A stretch of DNA of 64,000 nucleotides from CAZCBX01 sp964497185. GTDB lineage: Bacteria > Bdellovibrionota_G > JALEGL01 > JAGRMV01. How positions within the stretch are numbered: position 1 is the first letter of the stretch; every line of letters starts with the position of its first letter. The stretch spans positions 72,568-136,567 of the forward strand of contig CAZCBX010000005.1 of NCBI GenBank assembly GCA_964497185.1, in the 5' to 3' direction. Below, one piece after another: positions 8,028 to 16,409 of this stretch. Both the position numbers and the translations under genes were made by a program. A model generated the notes under the pieces. It searched no databases and had not been told where the DNA came from. It saw only the letters and a program-made list of their open reading frames with translations.

Positions 8028-8516
8028 ATGGCAGAGCAAAACCAACCCATGCCCGCGGTCACGGCTCGGGCCTGGCCCGACATGCGCGTGGCTTTGGTTT
8101 ATACACGCTGGCATCATGAATATGTGGATGTCTTGGTGGAAGGTGCCAAGCAAGGCTGCATGGAGCTGGGCGTACAAGATCAGCATATTTCTGGGCACGC
8201 CGTAGCGGGCGCTTTTGAGTTGCCACAAATGGCAGCGAGCCTGGCGCGGTCTAAAAAAATCGATGCCATCGTTGCATTGGGATGTTTGATCAAAGGGCAA
8301 ACCATTCATTATGAAGTCATTGCCCAAACGGTTACCCAAGCGCTCGACCAGGTGGGTCGCGACACGCAGGTGGCCACAGCGTTGGGGGTCATCACGGTAG
8401 AAAACCATCAGCAAGCCAAAGATCGATGCGGTGGAAGCTTAGGCAACAAAGGCTTTGAAGCAGCCCAAGCGGCCATTGAATTGGCTGTCCAAATGAAAGA
8501 AGTCAGCCATGGGTAG
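8028..8516 (+). CDS. ribH: 6,7-dimethyl-8-ribityllumazine synthase
   Basis: Condenses the RibA/D and RibB products to lumazine, forming 60-mer or pentamer assemblies in known members. The 162-residue protein has the motifs GAFELP, ALGCLIKGQTIHYEV (catalytic His in the family's GxTxHxE motif) and LGVITVENHQQAKDR. The last is a variant of the usual GVLT...EQA motif. It overlaps nusB by 8 bp. The gene completes the route to riboflavin started by ribD. Confidence 0.94.
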   Translation: MAEQNQPMPAVTARAWPDMRVALVYTRWHHEYVDVLVEGAKQGCMELGVQDQHISGHAVAGAFELPQMAASLARSKKIDAIVALGCLIKGQTIHYEVIAQTVTQALDQVGRDTQVATALGVITVENHQQAKDRCGGSLGNKGFEAAQAAIELAVQMKEVSHG

Positions 8517-8925
8517 TCGCAGTGTGGCGCGCCAGCAGGTGATGCAGGTGTTGTATCTACAAGAACAGAGCGAGTTGGATGCCAACGAAGCTGTGGCCTT
8601 TTTTGCTGAAAATTTTGAGCTGCACGACGCAGAAATGCCCATGATTCGAACTTATGTGCAGGGGGTCGAAACGCATTTAGACAAACTCGATGATGTAATC
8701 TCTGAGCATTCAAAACGATGGAAAATGTACCGCATGCCACGCATCGATCGCAGCATCTTACGCTTGGGCGCCTACGAACTGTTGTTTGTGCAAGATGTCC
8801 CGGTATCGGTGGTGATCAACGAAGCCATTGAACTGGCCAAAAAATACGGCGAACAAAACACCCCCAAATTCATCAACGGCATTTTGGATTCCATCGCCAA
8901 AAAAAACAGACCCGCCGAACACTAA
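8509..8925 (+). CDS. nusB: Transcription antitermination factor NusB
   Basis: NusB binds boxA RNA with NusE to form antitermination complexes on rRNA operons. The 138-residue all-helical protein begins GSRSVARQQVMQVLYLQEQ and ends with the conserved PKFINGILDSIAKK. The ribH-nusB arrangement with an 8-bp overlap is the classic one across proteobacteria. It is the last gene of the run that starts at acpP; a 409-bp repeat-bearing gap follows. Confidence 0.95.
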   Translation: MGSRSVARQQVMQVLYLQEQSELDANEAVAFFAENFELHDAEMPMIRTYVQGVETHLDKLDDVISEHSKRWKMYRMPRIDRSILRLGAYELLFVQDVPVSVVINEAIELAKKYGEQNTPKFINGILDSIAKKNRPAEH

Positions 8926-9012
8926 AATCTTTTATAGCGCCACCTTGTAAAATAGGCCTTCGGCAATACCAGCAGCTTTTGATCGTTTAATTTTATACGG
9001 CGCTTATGGTTA

Positions 9013-9082
9013 AGCTTTTTGGCCTTGAAGCTCGCTAGTCCTCGCTTGCGCTGCGGAGACGCTCGCACAAGCCCAAAAAGCT
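9013..9082 (+). repeat. Palindromic repeat, copy A
   Basis: The core at 9032-9064 (33 nt, beginning TCGCTAGTCC and ending GAGACGCTC) is flanked by arms at 9013-9027 and 9068-9082 that are complementary at 14 of 15 positions. The core is identical to that of copy B on the other strand and differs by one base from copy C at 36635-36667. Confidence 0.9.
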
Positions 9083-9171
9083 CCCAAACCATAGTGTTTA
9101 TCCAAAAACAAACGCCACCAGCGTTTGTCCTTACAACTACCACCCCATCCCCAATGCATGATGACACTCCA

Positions 9172-9242
9172 GCCCGTGGGGCCTTTGCATGAGCGTCTCC
9201 GCAGCGCAAGCGAGGACTAGCGAATGCAAAGGCCCCACGGGC
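9172..9242 (-). repeat. Palindromic repeat, copy B, with different arms
   Basis: The same 33-nt core lies at 9191-9223 in reverse orientation. The arms, 9172-9190 and 9224-9242, are a perfect 19-bp inverted repeat (GCCCGTGGGGCCTTTGCAT), unrelated in sequence to the arms of copies A and C. A conserved core between locus-specific arms suggests insertion into the loop of an existing hairpin, or arms that evolve together. Confidence 0.9.
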
Positions 9243-9334
9243 CCCCCCCCAGCACCTTCAAACAACAAAAAAAGCAACCCCCAAGAAACCCAAGACACTT
9301 GATATTTCAACAAGAACATCATACATAATCCCCC

Positions 9335-9796
9335 ATGCTAACCATTGCGCCCATTGAAAAAATCGATTTCGTCGAAGAGTTATCCACGCAAGTGCTCTGC
9401 ACCACGCTCTTTGAAGATTTGGGCGCACCCAAAAGTGTCACCGGCATGCTCGATTGGCGCTTGCATGGCTTTGTTTCGCACAACATGGTCCGCCAAACCA
9501 TCATGGGTCATTTTGGCGAAACCACGTTAATGCCACTTCCATCCTCCTTTCAGGCCCGCAAAGTGGTGCTGTTGGGCTTGGGTAGCTGGCGTCAGTACAA
9601 TGATCAAACCCTTAAAAAAGCCTTAACCCATTGGACGCCGACCTTGATGCGTTTGAAAGCCGACCACATCACCTTGTGCATTCCTCGACTTTTAAAAGAG
9701 AGTTTTGAAGGCGAAACCGAAAAAATCTTGCAAGATTATCTGGGTCCCCTGGGTCAACAAATGCAGCTCGAACTGCGCATCACTTCTTTTATCTAA
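9335..9796 (+). CDS. Leucyl aminopeptidase N-terminal-domain-like protein
   Basis: A 153-residue cytoplasmic protein resembling the macro-like N-terminal domain of M17 leucyl aminopeptidases. Supporting segments are the central LDWRLHGFVSHNMV, TTLMPLPSSFQARKVVLLGLGS and the following helices. The catalytic M17 C-terminal domain (about 300 residues with NTDAEGR) is absent here and not encoded nearby. It could be a stand-alone regulatory or ligand-binding domain. The assignment rests on pattern only. The start ATG lies just after the repeat region, with no strong ribosome-binding site. Confidence 0.5.
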   Translation: MLTIAPIEKIDFVEELSTQVLCTTLFEDLGAPKSVTGMLDWRLHGFVSHNMVRQTIMGHFGETTLMPLPSSFQARKVVLLGLGSWRQYNDQTLKKALTHWTPTLMRLKADHITLCIPRLLKESFEGETEKILQDYLGPLGQQMQLELRITSFI

Positions 9797-9858
9797 TGCC
9801 AACAGGTCCCAATCAACTGGAGAAAAACCCCGTTCATTTAGGGTGATAAGCCAAAGCC

Positions 9859-9954
9859 ATGGTGCAGCCAGATTTTACGGGCAAGCCACAATGGTATGAA
9901 AGCTATACCAAACGATACCAGGTCGATGGCTTGGAAGGCCGACGCATCTTCTAA
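9859..9954 (+). CDS. Possible 31-residue small protein
   Basis: An open frame starting MVQPDFTGKPQWYESYTK and ending EGRRIF before TAA. The composition is protein-like, but there is no clear Shine-Dalgarno and no recognisable family. It lies in the 234-bp gap between the M17-like gene and the DUF1579 gene. It may be a remnant of a larger gene. Confidence 0.2.
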   Translation: MVQPDFTGKPQWYESYTKRYQVDGLEGRRIF

Positions 9955-9968
9955 GGCCACTGTTTTGT

Positions 9969-10018
9969 TTATCACTGCAGGGGCGGGCACGGAGCACCGG
10001 CCCCGCAAGCAGTGATAA
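9969..10018. terminator. Strong hairpin between convergent genes
   Basis: TTATCACTGC at 9969-9978 pairs perfectly with GCAGTGATAA at 10009-10018, and G/C-rich inner segments (GGGGC and GCCCC) extend the stem. It sits between a plus-strand gene and the minus-strand DUF1579 gene, where a bidirectional terminator is expected. It lacks a long T-tract, so termination is inferred. Confidence 0.45.
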
Positions 10019-10030
10019 GATGGATGATGA

Positions 10031-10648
10031 TTATTTGATTCGTTGGTAGGCAATTTCCATGGCTTTGTACTCATGGCCTTCTAGGTCTTTGGTAAACCAA
10101 GTATAGGTGTGCATGTCTTCACTGACCAACGTCCAAATGCCGCGATAGTTTTTGGTGCCACCGGTGATGGGGCATGAATAGGTGCCTTGCTCGGTAAAGC
10201 GATTGTTTTTGGCATCAAAAGAGGATGTGCCCGTCATCAGCGTGGTGGACATGTTGTCGGCCCATGTCGAAACATAGGTGCCTTTTACCCGGTCAAAACC
10301 TGTTTTGCCCATGCCCTCGAAGGTGGGCTGACCTTTCACGGGTTTGCCTTTGGCGTGTTGCTGAATAAATCTTCCATCCAAGATCCATTGATTTTCGGCC
10401 GTGCCTTCCATGATTTGGGGTTCTTGGTTGGGCGCCATCCAAAACTGGGTTCGATAGTTCCACTTGCCCACAAACACGTCGAGTTGTTCATGTTCCGGCC
10501 CTGGCACCGTCAGCGCCATGGCTTTGGCCATTTGTTCTTGCATGGCCGCCTCTTTGGATGGCTTAGTATTTTTCTTTGATTTGGCGTCCGCATCCTGAAT
10601 GCCAAACATGCACAATGCCATTAAAAAACCCAGTACAGTGTGTTTCAT
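10031..10648 (-). CDS. Exported DUF1579 family protein
   Basis: The 205-residue product has a signal peptide (MKHTVLGFLMALCMFGIQDADA), a Lys-rich linker, then a DUF1579 domain from about residue 50: FVGKWNYRTQFWM, DGRFIQQHAKG, FEGMGKTGFD, STWADNMST and a C-terminal EYKAMEIAYQRI. The family forms a small beta-barrel of unknown function. Predicted location is the periplasm. It is a single minus-strand gene with its own upstream region. Confidence 0.8.
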   Translation of the reverse strand: MKHTVLGFLMALCMFGIQDADAKSKKNTKPSKEAAMQEQMAKAMALTVPGPEHEQLDVFVGKWNYRTQFWMAPNQEPQIMEGTAENQWILDGRFIQQHAKGKPVKGQPTFEGMGKTGFDRVKGTYVSTWADNMSTTLMTGTSSFDAKNNRFTEQGTYSCPITGGTKNYRGIWTLVSEDMHTYTWFTKDLEGHEYKAMEIAYQRIK

Positions 10649-10756
10649 CGAAATCCTCCATTAAAAAAATTAAAAGCAACTCACTGGCAATATAGTCTGT
10701 TTCTCAAAAAAGAAAATGGATATTCGGATCGCGGGTTTAAATTTTGAATTAAAACA

Positions 10757-11311
10757 TTATATAAAAAACGACCCGAGATATGCCATGGCCAAAAAGCGAG
10801 GGAGGCGGGTGCATAGGACGGTTATAAAGAAAACTCGGAAAGTCATCTGAAAAAACCCAGCTGACCAGCAAACAGCACTGAACGGGATGGGTGAAAGGGC
10901 GCCAATCAATACAGCCCAGTGACCTTTGGTTTTAAAAAGACGGTGGGTACTTTGATAGTGCTTGGCGCCGATCATGCCCATCAATTGATTGGTTTGAATC
11001 AGCGTGCCAATGCCGTATCCCACAATGCCCGCACATACGCTTGCGCTTCCACCCACCAGGGCAATCAGCCAGGTTGGGTGAATGCTTTGCAAGCCGCTTT
11101 TGCCAAACACCAAAAGGTCGGGCGAGATGGGGTTGATGATTACATCCATAACAAAAGCCATCATAAAGAGGCCTGACATACCCATTTGATTCACCAAAGC
11201 TTTACCCAAGACCAATGTGTCCCTTGGAAATAAGAGTATGGATAACGTAAGGAAAGCCAGCGTTATGAAAGTGGATGCACGCAGGATAAACGAAAATTTA
11301 GAAAAGTTCAT
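10757..11311 (-). CDS. VTT/DedA-like (YqaA-type) membrane protein
   Basis: A 184-residue inner-membrane protein with about five hydrophobic segments. The central region (INPISPDLLVFGKSGLQSIHP...GSASVCAGIVGYGIG) and the later GHWAVLIGALSPIPFSAVCWSAGFFQM match the VTT/SNARE-associated (DedA, YqaA) fold, including the re-entrant-loop Pro and Arg (RLPRF). Family members are lipid scramblases or transport-linked proteins. The start at 11311 overlaps the end of the upstream gene by 14 bp, so the two are probably coupled. Confidence 0.65.
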   Translation of the reverse strand: MNFSKFSFILRASTFITLAFLTLSILLFPRDTLVLGKALVNQMGMSGLFMMAFVMDVIINPISPDLLVFGKSGLQSIHPTWLIALVGGSASVCAGIVGYGIGTLIQTNQLMGMIGAKHYQSTHRLFKTKGHWAVLIGALSPIPFSAVCWSAGFFQMTFRVFFITVLCTRLPRFLAMAYLGSFFI

Positions 11312-11792
11312 GAAGGTACATCGAATGTGGAAACACAAATAGGTGAACCAAAAGCCAAACCATGGATAGAAGCCGTGCCGGCGTTACAGCATGGACGTAC
11401 CGTTTGGCTACCCAGTAACCGATGACCAACAACAGCGGATCTGAGATGAGTCGATTGGCCCAAAATTCCACACCTTGAAACCAATACTCGACTTTGTCAC
11501 CCCACAGGCCTACCTCTAAATAATGCTCTAGGGTTTCCCACGCGTAAGCTAAAAATAGCAAAAAGAAATAATCCATGCGCCGGTGAATGGGCGAATGATC
11601 CAAAAGGCCCTGCAATTTTTTACGGTTTTGCACAATTACGAAGCTGCCGACGGAAATTCCCGACAACAAATGTTCAATGGACCATACATCAAAGATGGCA
11701 ACCGTTTTAACGCCCCAAATAGTTTCCCACATATGAAGCTTGGACTTATCTGCTTGTCTATTAAAAAGCAATGATGACCGTATATTTTTCAT
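11298..11792 (-). CDS. Hypothetical membrane protein
   Basis: A 164-residue protein with about four membrane segments and paired acidic/His motifs in them: WSIEHLLSG, YAWETLEHYLEVG and FWANRLISDPLL. These Glu-His pairs in hydrophobic helices might bind metal or haem, but I do not recognise the family. An alternative start is the ATG at 11732. It overlaps the VTT gene downstream, suggesting a two-gene envelope operon. Confidence 0.6.
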   Translation of the reverse strand: MKNIRSSLLFNRQADKSKLHMWETIWGVKTVAIFDVWSIEHLLSGISVGSFVIVQNRKKLQGLLDHSPIHRRMDYFFLLFLAYAWETLEHYLEVGLWGDKVEYWFQGVEFWANRLISDPLLLVIGYWVAKRYVHAVTPARLLSMVWLLVHLFVFPHSMYLHELF

Positions 11793-11917
11793 TACGTAAG
11801 CATTTTAGAGAAAAAAACGAAAAATTTTAGATAGTTAACATTAAAAATCACCAAAATATCTGTCGTATGCTTAAGCCAATAAAACCATTGCAGTGCATGA
11901 TCTACCCATGATAAAAG

Positions 11918-13015
11918 ATGAGCGATATGACGCCATGCACTATTTTTCAGAAAAGTTTTCTTATCCTCTTGATGCTTGCTTTTTCATCACAGGCCCATCC
12001 GTATGCCCTTTGCGTGGCACACCGAGGCATTCATGCAAAAAAGAATGACGCACCCGAAAACTCATTGAAAGCATTGACCGATACCTTATCCATTCAAGTT
12101 GAGGTGAATGATCAAACCATCATCTTGCCGGCTGATGGTGTCGATTACGATGTCAATCATAGCCAAGATGGAATAGGTTTTGTGTACCATGACCCCATCG
12201 TGAGCCAAAAAATTCAAATGTGGAGCACTGATCCAGCCACTGGCCTACGCATTCATTGTCCACATGATCAAGAGGAAATCGCTTCTTTGACTGCAGCGCA
12301 ATTCGAGGCATGCGTTCTTAAAAATGGGGAAACGGCGCCGCGGTTATCTACATTGCTGAAAGTGATTGAAGAAGTAATTTTGCCACGCAATCCAGGCTTC
12401 CGATTGTCCCTTGAGTTTAAAGATAAACCAAGCCCTGATAGTTTGGCGCGTGTACATGACTTTTATAACAACCACCCAAAAAACATTGAGATTCTAAGCT
12501 TTGCTGTCGACATTCTAAACGTAGTTGACGCTTATCAAGAGGGCAGCCCTATTCCAATGGTTCAAAATGCGCTTTTCAATGCCGATATGTTTATTCCCGC
12601 AACCTACCAAGAGCCAGACAGGTTTCCCAACGTCAATTTTTGTTACGGCATCGGCGAAATTTCTGAGTCCAGTTTTATTGCCGATTGTTTTGCAGCTATA
12701 ACCCCTGTGGAAGATCTAAAACTTCGATTGCAAGAGCGTATGCCCACTGGTTTATGGACAGTCAATGCCAAAGATAAGATTCAAACGTTGGTGGATTTGG
12801 CTTATGAGGATAGCACCATACTTACTGAGTTGCGCATCATCTCCGACGACCCTGCGACTTGTATACAGCTAAGAGAAGAAAAACTGCGTGCAATGGCCCA
12901 GCAACGATCTAAAAAAGATGGCATGTGGTATCGATATGAACACGACTCTACTCGGCCTAACACATCTTGTATTAGAGCAACGGTGCAAAGAGACACCATG
13001 TCTTGGGACCGTTAG
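11918..13015 (+). CDS. Exported glycerophosphodiester phosphodiesterase-like protein (paralogue 1)
   Basis: A 365-residue protein with a signal peptide (to about residue 26) and a GDPD/PLC-like TIM-barrel. Visible features are the catalytic AHRG (His35, Arg36), APENS, the metal-ligand region DGVDYDV with Asp where the family usually has Glu-x-Asp, VYHD and LEFKD. Known members hydrolyse glycerophosphodiesters. The Glu-to-Asp change is also present in the neighbouring paralogue, so it is probably functional. An alternative start is the ATG at 11927. Confidence 0.8.
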   Translation: MSDMTPCTIFQKSFLILLMLAFSSQAHPYALCVAHRGIHAKKNDAPENSLKALTDTLSIQVEVNDQTIILPADGVDYDVNHSQDGIGFVYHDPIVSQKIQMWSTDPATGLRIHCPHDQEEIASLTAAQFEACVLKNGETAPRLSTLLKVIEEVILPRNPGFRLSLEFKDKPSPDSLARVHDFYNNHPKNIEILSFAVDILNVVDAYQEGSPIPMVQNALFNADMFIPATYQEPDRFPNVNFCYGIGEISESSFIADCFAAITPVEDLKLRLQERMPTGLWTVNAKDKIQTLVDLAYEDSTILTELRIISDDPATCIQLREEKLRAMAQQRSKKDGMWYRYEHDSTRPNTSCIRATVQRDTMSWDR

Positions 13016-13075
13016 GTCCATAAGCGCACGAGGTATACAACAATGATTAGTTGTAACTCTTTAGAAAGGAAACCC

Positions 13076-14050
13076 ATGATCCCAAACACCATCCTGCGAA
13101 AATTTTGTATGATCCTATGCCTTATCGGCATTTCATTACAGGCGCACCCCTACGCACTCTGCGTCGCTCATCGCGGCATTCATACGGGTGAGAATGCCGC
13201 TCCAGAAAATTCCATTGAAGCTTTGATCAAAACGCTCGACTTAAATGTCACTGTAGGTGATGCAACCAAGACCTTACCGGCCGATGGTGTAGATTATGAT
13301 GTTCACCATACCCAAGATGGCGTGGGTGTTGTCTACCACGATGCCAAAATTAACTTGCTTGACGTAGAATCCACCGCAGATCACAAAGTCCAATGCCCTT
13401 ACAACGGCCAAGAAATTTACACGTTGTCCATGGCACAAATCAACAAGTGCAAGTTAGACAATGGTGAAGCCTTGCCAACCTTATCGATGCTCTTATCGGC
13501 CATTGAAAGCGAAATCTTACCCCATTTTTCAGGCTTTCGCCTTTCACTTGAATTTAAGGACACCCCAAATGAACAGAGTTTGGCATTGATCTACGCTTTC
13601 CATGAAAAATACCCCAACAACATTGAGGTTTTAAGTTTTCATGCCAATCATTTGTACTGTGTGGAAGAATATCAAGAAGACTGTACCGTTGACCTGGTGC
13701 AAAATGTAACACTGAATCACAGTGGTCATGATGTCAATCAATGGGGTTACCAAGACCCCAACCATTTTGAAACTGCCAATTTCTGCAAAGGTGGCGTGTT
13801 GGGCGTGTATGCATTTTGCATGGGTAAATCCACGACCAAAAAAGATTTGCAAGCACGATTAAGCGAAGAAAAATCCACTGGTGTTTGGACGGTGAATGGT
13901 AAGAATAAAATCAAAAACCTTATGGCAATGGCCTACCAACCAGAATTTCGAAAAACCGAGCTTCGTATCATCACGGATTATCCTGAGCGTTGCTTGGCCG
14001 AGCGAGAAAAACAACTTCAAATCCTGTCTACGCAACATGGCTTAAAATAA
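13076..14050 (+). CDS. Exported glycerophosphodiester phosphodiesterase-like protein (paralogue 2)
   Basis: A 324-residue tandem paralogue of the preceding gene, sharing HPYALCVAHRGIH right after the signal peptide, plus APENS, ADGVDYDV, VYHD, FRLSLEFKD and a GVWTVNGKNKI tail segment. AGAAAGGA before the ATG at 13076 decides the start over the upstream ATG at 13043. Cysteines are more frequent than in cytoplasmic neighbours, in keeping with a periplasmic or secreted enzyme. Substrate is unknown. Confidence 0.8.
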   Translation: MIPNTILRKFCMILCLIGISLQAHPYALCVAHRGIHTGENAAPENSIEALIKTLDLNVTVGDATKTLPADGVDYDVHHTQDGVGVVYHDAKINLLDVESTADHKVQCPYNGQEIYTLSMAQINKCKLDNGEALPTLSMLLSAIESEILPHFSGFRLSLEFKDTPNEQSLALIYAFHEKYPNNIEVLSFHANHLYCVEEYQEDCTVDLVQNVTLNHSGHDVNQWGYQDPNHFETANFCKGGVLGVYAFCMGKSTTKKDLQARLSEEKSTGVWTVNGKNKIKNLMAMAYQPEFRKTELRIITDYPERCLAEREKQLQILSTQHGLK

Positions 14051-14068
14051 GAAAAAGCTTCCATTGAG

Positions 14069-14086
14069 CCATGACCAGCGTCATGG
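14069..14086. repeat. Short perfect hairpin after the GDPD pair
   Basis: CCATGAC at 14069-14075 and GTCATGG at 14080-14086 form a 7-bp stem with a 4-nt loop, 19 bp after the stop codon. A-tracts, not T-tracts, follow on the plus strand, so intrinsic termination is uncertain. Confidence 0.4.
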
Positions 14087-14284
14087 AAAAAATCATTTTA
14101 TACAAATCAAACAACGCTGATCTCTTCTTTGTCCCATGATGTCGTGATGCATTCTTCCTTAAAATACCAATCAAAAATACACTTTAGCATTTAGGGTCGC
14201 CCAATGCCATTTGGGTGCGCATGGGCATTATAAGCATACCAGAGAGGCACTTTGAAAAAAGGCTGCGCTGCATGGGCACAGCCA

Positions 14285-14324
14285 TGGTATAATATAGAAA
14301 GGATCAGTGTAAATTATAAGGAGG
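14285..14324 (+). promoter_or_regulatory. prkA promoter (extended -10) and strong ribosome-binding site
   Basis: TGGTATAAT at 14285-14293 is a perfect -10 (TATAAT) with the TGn extension; no good -35 hexamer lies 17 bp upstream. AAGGAGG at 14318-14324 is a full Shine-Dalgarno 6 bp before the TTG at 14331, which decides that start. I found no sigma-54 element, although the homologous E. coli yeaG operon is stress controlled. Confidence 0.65.
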
Positions 14325-14330
14325 CCAGCG

Positions 14331-16409
14331 TTGAGCGCATCAAATTTCATTTCAGGCATCATTGAAAAGCAAAACAAAGAGCAATATCAACAAGAGCATT
14401 GGGAGGGTTCGTTTTCGGAATATTTGGAAAAGGTATTGGCCAATCCCAACATCGCTCGGTCCTCTTTTCAGCGTTTGTATGACATGGTCGTTTCGTATGG
14501 CAGTGAAACCTACACCGATGGCAAGAAAAAAATCACACGGTATCATTTTTTTGCCGATCCGATTGACGATGGCAAAGATGCCATCTTTGGTTTGGACATC
14601 AGTCTGCAAAAAATGGTGTCTTTTTTAAAAAGTGCATCCAAACGGTATGGCACAGAAAAACGTGTGCTTTTGTTGCATGGTCCGGTGGGTTCTTCGAAGT
14701 CCACAGTGGCGCGGCTTTTAAAAAAGGGACTGGAAGCTTATTCCAAAACTTCAGAAGGTGCCTTGTACAGTTATACGTGGGTCATCAAAAAAGACGATTT
14801 TCCAGAAATGATCATGGACACCGAAGAGCTGCAATGTCCCATGAACCAAGATCCACTTTTGCTCATTCCCCATGAATTTCGTGCCGAACTTGAAGAAAAA
14901 CTCAATCAGTCCGATGCATGTCCGCACGACATCAAAATTGAAGGCGAATTAAACCCAGCTTCCAGACAAATTTTTGCTTTGCTGATGAAGCATTATGACG
15001 GTGACTGGAGCAAAGTCATTGAGCACGTGCGTGTGCGACGCTTAATTTTATCCGAACGCGATCGTGTCGGTATTGGCACGTTTCAACCCAAAGATGAAAA
15101 AAACCAAGACTCCACCGAGCTAACCGGTGATATCAACTACCGACGCATCGCCCATTATGGATCTGATTCAGATCCCCGCGCTTTTAATTTTGATGGCGAA
15201 TTCAACATCGCCAACCGGGGCATCATTGAATTTGTCGAGGTGCTTAAGCTGGATGTTGCTTTTTTGTATGACTTGCTTGGTGCTTCGCAAGAGCACAAAA
15301 TTAAACCCAAGAAATTTCCACAAACCGACATTGATGAAGTGATTTTGGGCCACACCAATGAACCTGAATATCGCAAACTGCAAAGCAACGAATTTATGGA
15401 AGCGCTGCGCGACCGTACGGTGAAAATTGACATTCCGTACATCACCAAGTGGAGCGAAGAGATTAAAATTTATAAAAAAGATTACAATCGCAAAAAAATC
15501 AAAAGCAAACATGTTGCACCCCACACCCTTGAAATGGCCGCCATGTGGGCCGTGCTTACGCGGTTGGAAGAGCCCAAAAAAGCCAATTTATCCTTGCTTC
15601 AAAAGCTGAAATTGTACGATGGGCGATCATTGCCAGGTTACACGGAAGAAAACATTCGTGAATTGCGCAAAGAATCCATTCGTGAAGGCTTGGAGGGCAT
15701 TTCTCCGCGATATGTGCAGGATAAAATTTCCAATGCGCTGGTGGATGACCGCAACGAAAAAAGCATCAACCCCTTTATGGTGCTCAACGAATTAGAAGCG
15801 GGTTTAAAACATCATTCACTGCTGGCTAACGAAGACATGAAAAAACGCTACCGCGAACTCATTGATGTCGTAAAACAGGAATACGAAGACATTGTGAAAA
15901 ATGAAGTACAGCGCGCCATTTCTGCGGATGAAGAATCCATCGCAAAGCTTTGTGCCAATTACATTGATCACATCAAAGCTTACACGCAGAATGAAAAAGT
16001 GCGCAACAGTTATACAGGCAACAACGAAGAGCCCGATGAACGATTGATGCGTTCGATTGAGGAAAAAATTGATATCCCAGAATCACGCAAAGACGATTTC
16101 CGAAAAGAAATTATGAACTACATCGGCGCCTTGGCCGTAGACAACAAATCGTTTGATTTCCGAACCAACGAGCGACTGCACAAAGCGCTTGAACTCAAAC
16201 TGTTTGAAGATCAAAAAGATTCCATCAAGCTGACCAGTTTGGTGTCCAGTGTGGTGGATCAAGACACGCAGGCCAAAATTGATGTGGTCAAGCAGCGCTT
16301 GATGAACCACTATGGTTATGATGAAACCTCAGCCACCGACGTCTTGCATTTTGTGGCGTCTATTTTTGCCCGTGGAGATACCAAGAAAAAAGCAGCACCG
16401 AAAGCATGA
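14331..16409 (+). CDS. prkA: Serine protein kinase PrkA (YeaG family)
   Basis: A 692-residue AAA+ ATPase/kinase. The N-terminal PrkA AAA domain has the P-loop LLLHGPVGSSKST (about residues 122-134) and the FNIANRGIIEFVEV region. The C-terminal part is the PrkA kinase-like domain. Relatives (E. coli YeaG, B. subtilis PrkA) act in stress and stationary-phase adaptation. The start is TTG with an AAGGAGG site. The stop overlaps the DUF444 gene by 4 bp. The gene heads the prkA-yeaH-spoVR operon. Confidence 0.93.
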   Translation: MSASNFISGIIEKQNKEQYQQEHWEGSFSEYLEKVLANPNIARSSFQRLYDMVVSYGSETYTDGKKKITRYHFFADPIDDGKDAIFGLDISLQKMVSFLKSASKRYGTEKRVLLLHGPVGSSKSTVARLLKKGLEAYSKTSEGALYSYTWVIKKDDFPEMIMDTEELQCPMNQDPLLLIPHEFRAELEEKLNQSDACPHDIKIEGELNPASRQIFALLMKHYDGDWSKVIEHVRVRRLILSERDRVGIGTFQPKDEKNQDSTELTGDINYRRIAHYGSDSDPRAFNFDGEFNIANRGIIEFVEVLKLDVAFLYDLLGASQEHKIKPKKFPQTDIDEVILGHTNEPEYRKLQSNEFMEALRDRTVKIDIPYITKWSEEIKIYKKDYNRKKIKSKHVAPHTLEMAAMWAVLTRLEEPKKANLSLLQKLKLYDGRSLPGYTEENIRELRKESIREGLEGISPRYVQDKISNALVDDRNEKSINPFMVLNELEAGLKHHSLLANEDMKKRYRELIDVVKQEYEDIVKNEVQRAISADEESIAKLCANYIDHIKAYTQNEKVRNSYTGNNEEPDERLMRSIEEKIDIPESRKDDFRKEIMNYIGALAVDNKSFDFRTNERLHKALELKLFEDQKDSIKLTSLVSSVVDQDTQAKIDVVKQRLMNHYGYDETSATDVLHFVASIFARGDTKKKAAPKA

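Larger units (their letters stand above)
8926..9334. other. 409-bp gene-free region with stacked palindromes
   Basis: No credible gene is seen. The stretch holds two copies of a 33-nt repeat core within inverted arms (9013-9082 and 9172-9242). Between them is a perfect 8-bp hairpin, ACAAACGC at 9108-9115 and GCGTTTGT at 9121-9128. Open frames on the minus strand across this region arise from the repeats. The region separates the nusB end from the next plus-strand gene and may work as a terminator or spacer. Confidence 0.7.

Noticed and set aside
8922..9209. Minus-strand open frame of 95 codons through repeat copy A
   Set aside because: Its most distinctive residues (RASPQRKRGLASF) are the translation of the repeat core, and the same string appears in the spurious frame over copy C at 36606-37007. 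No family, no ribosome-binding site.
14221..14293. Sigma-54 promoter for the prkA operon
   Set aside because: GGCAC at 14245 region is not followed by a TTGC element at the right distance; a TGGTATAAT extended -10 is a better explanation.
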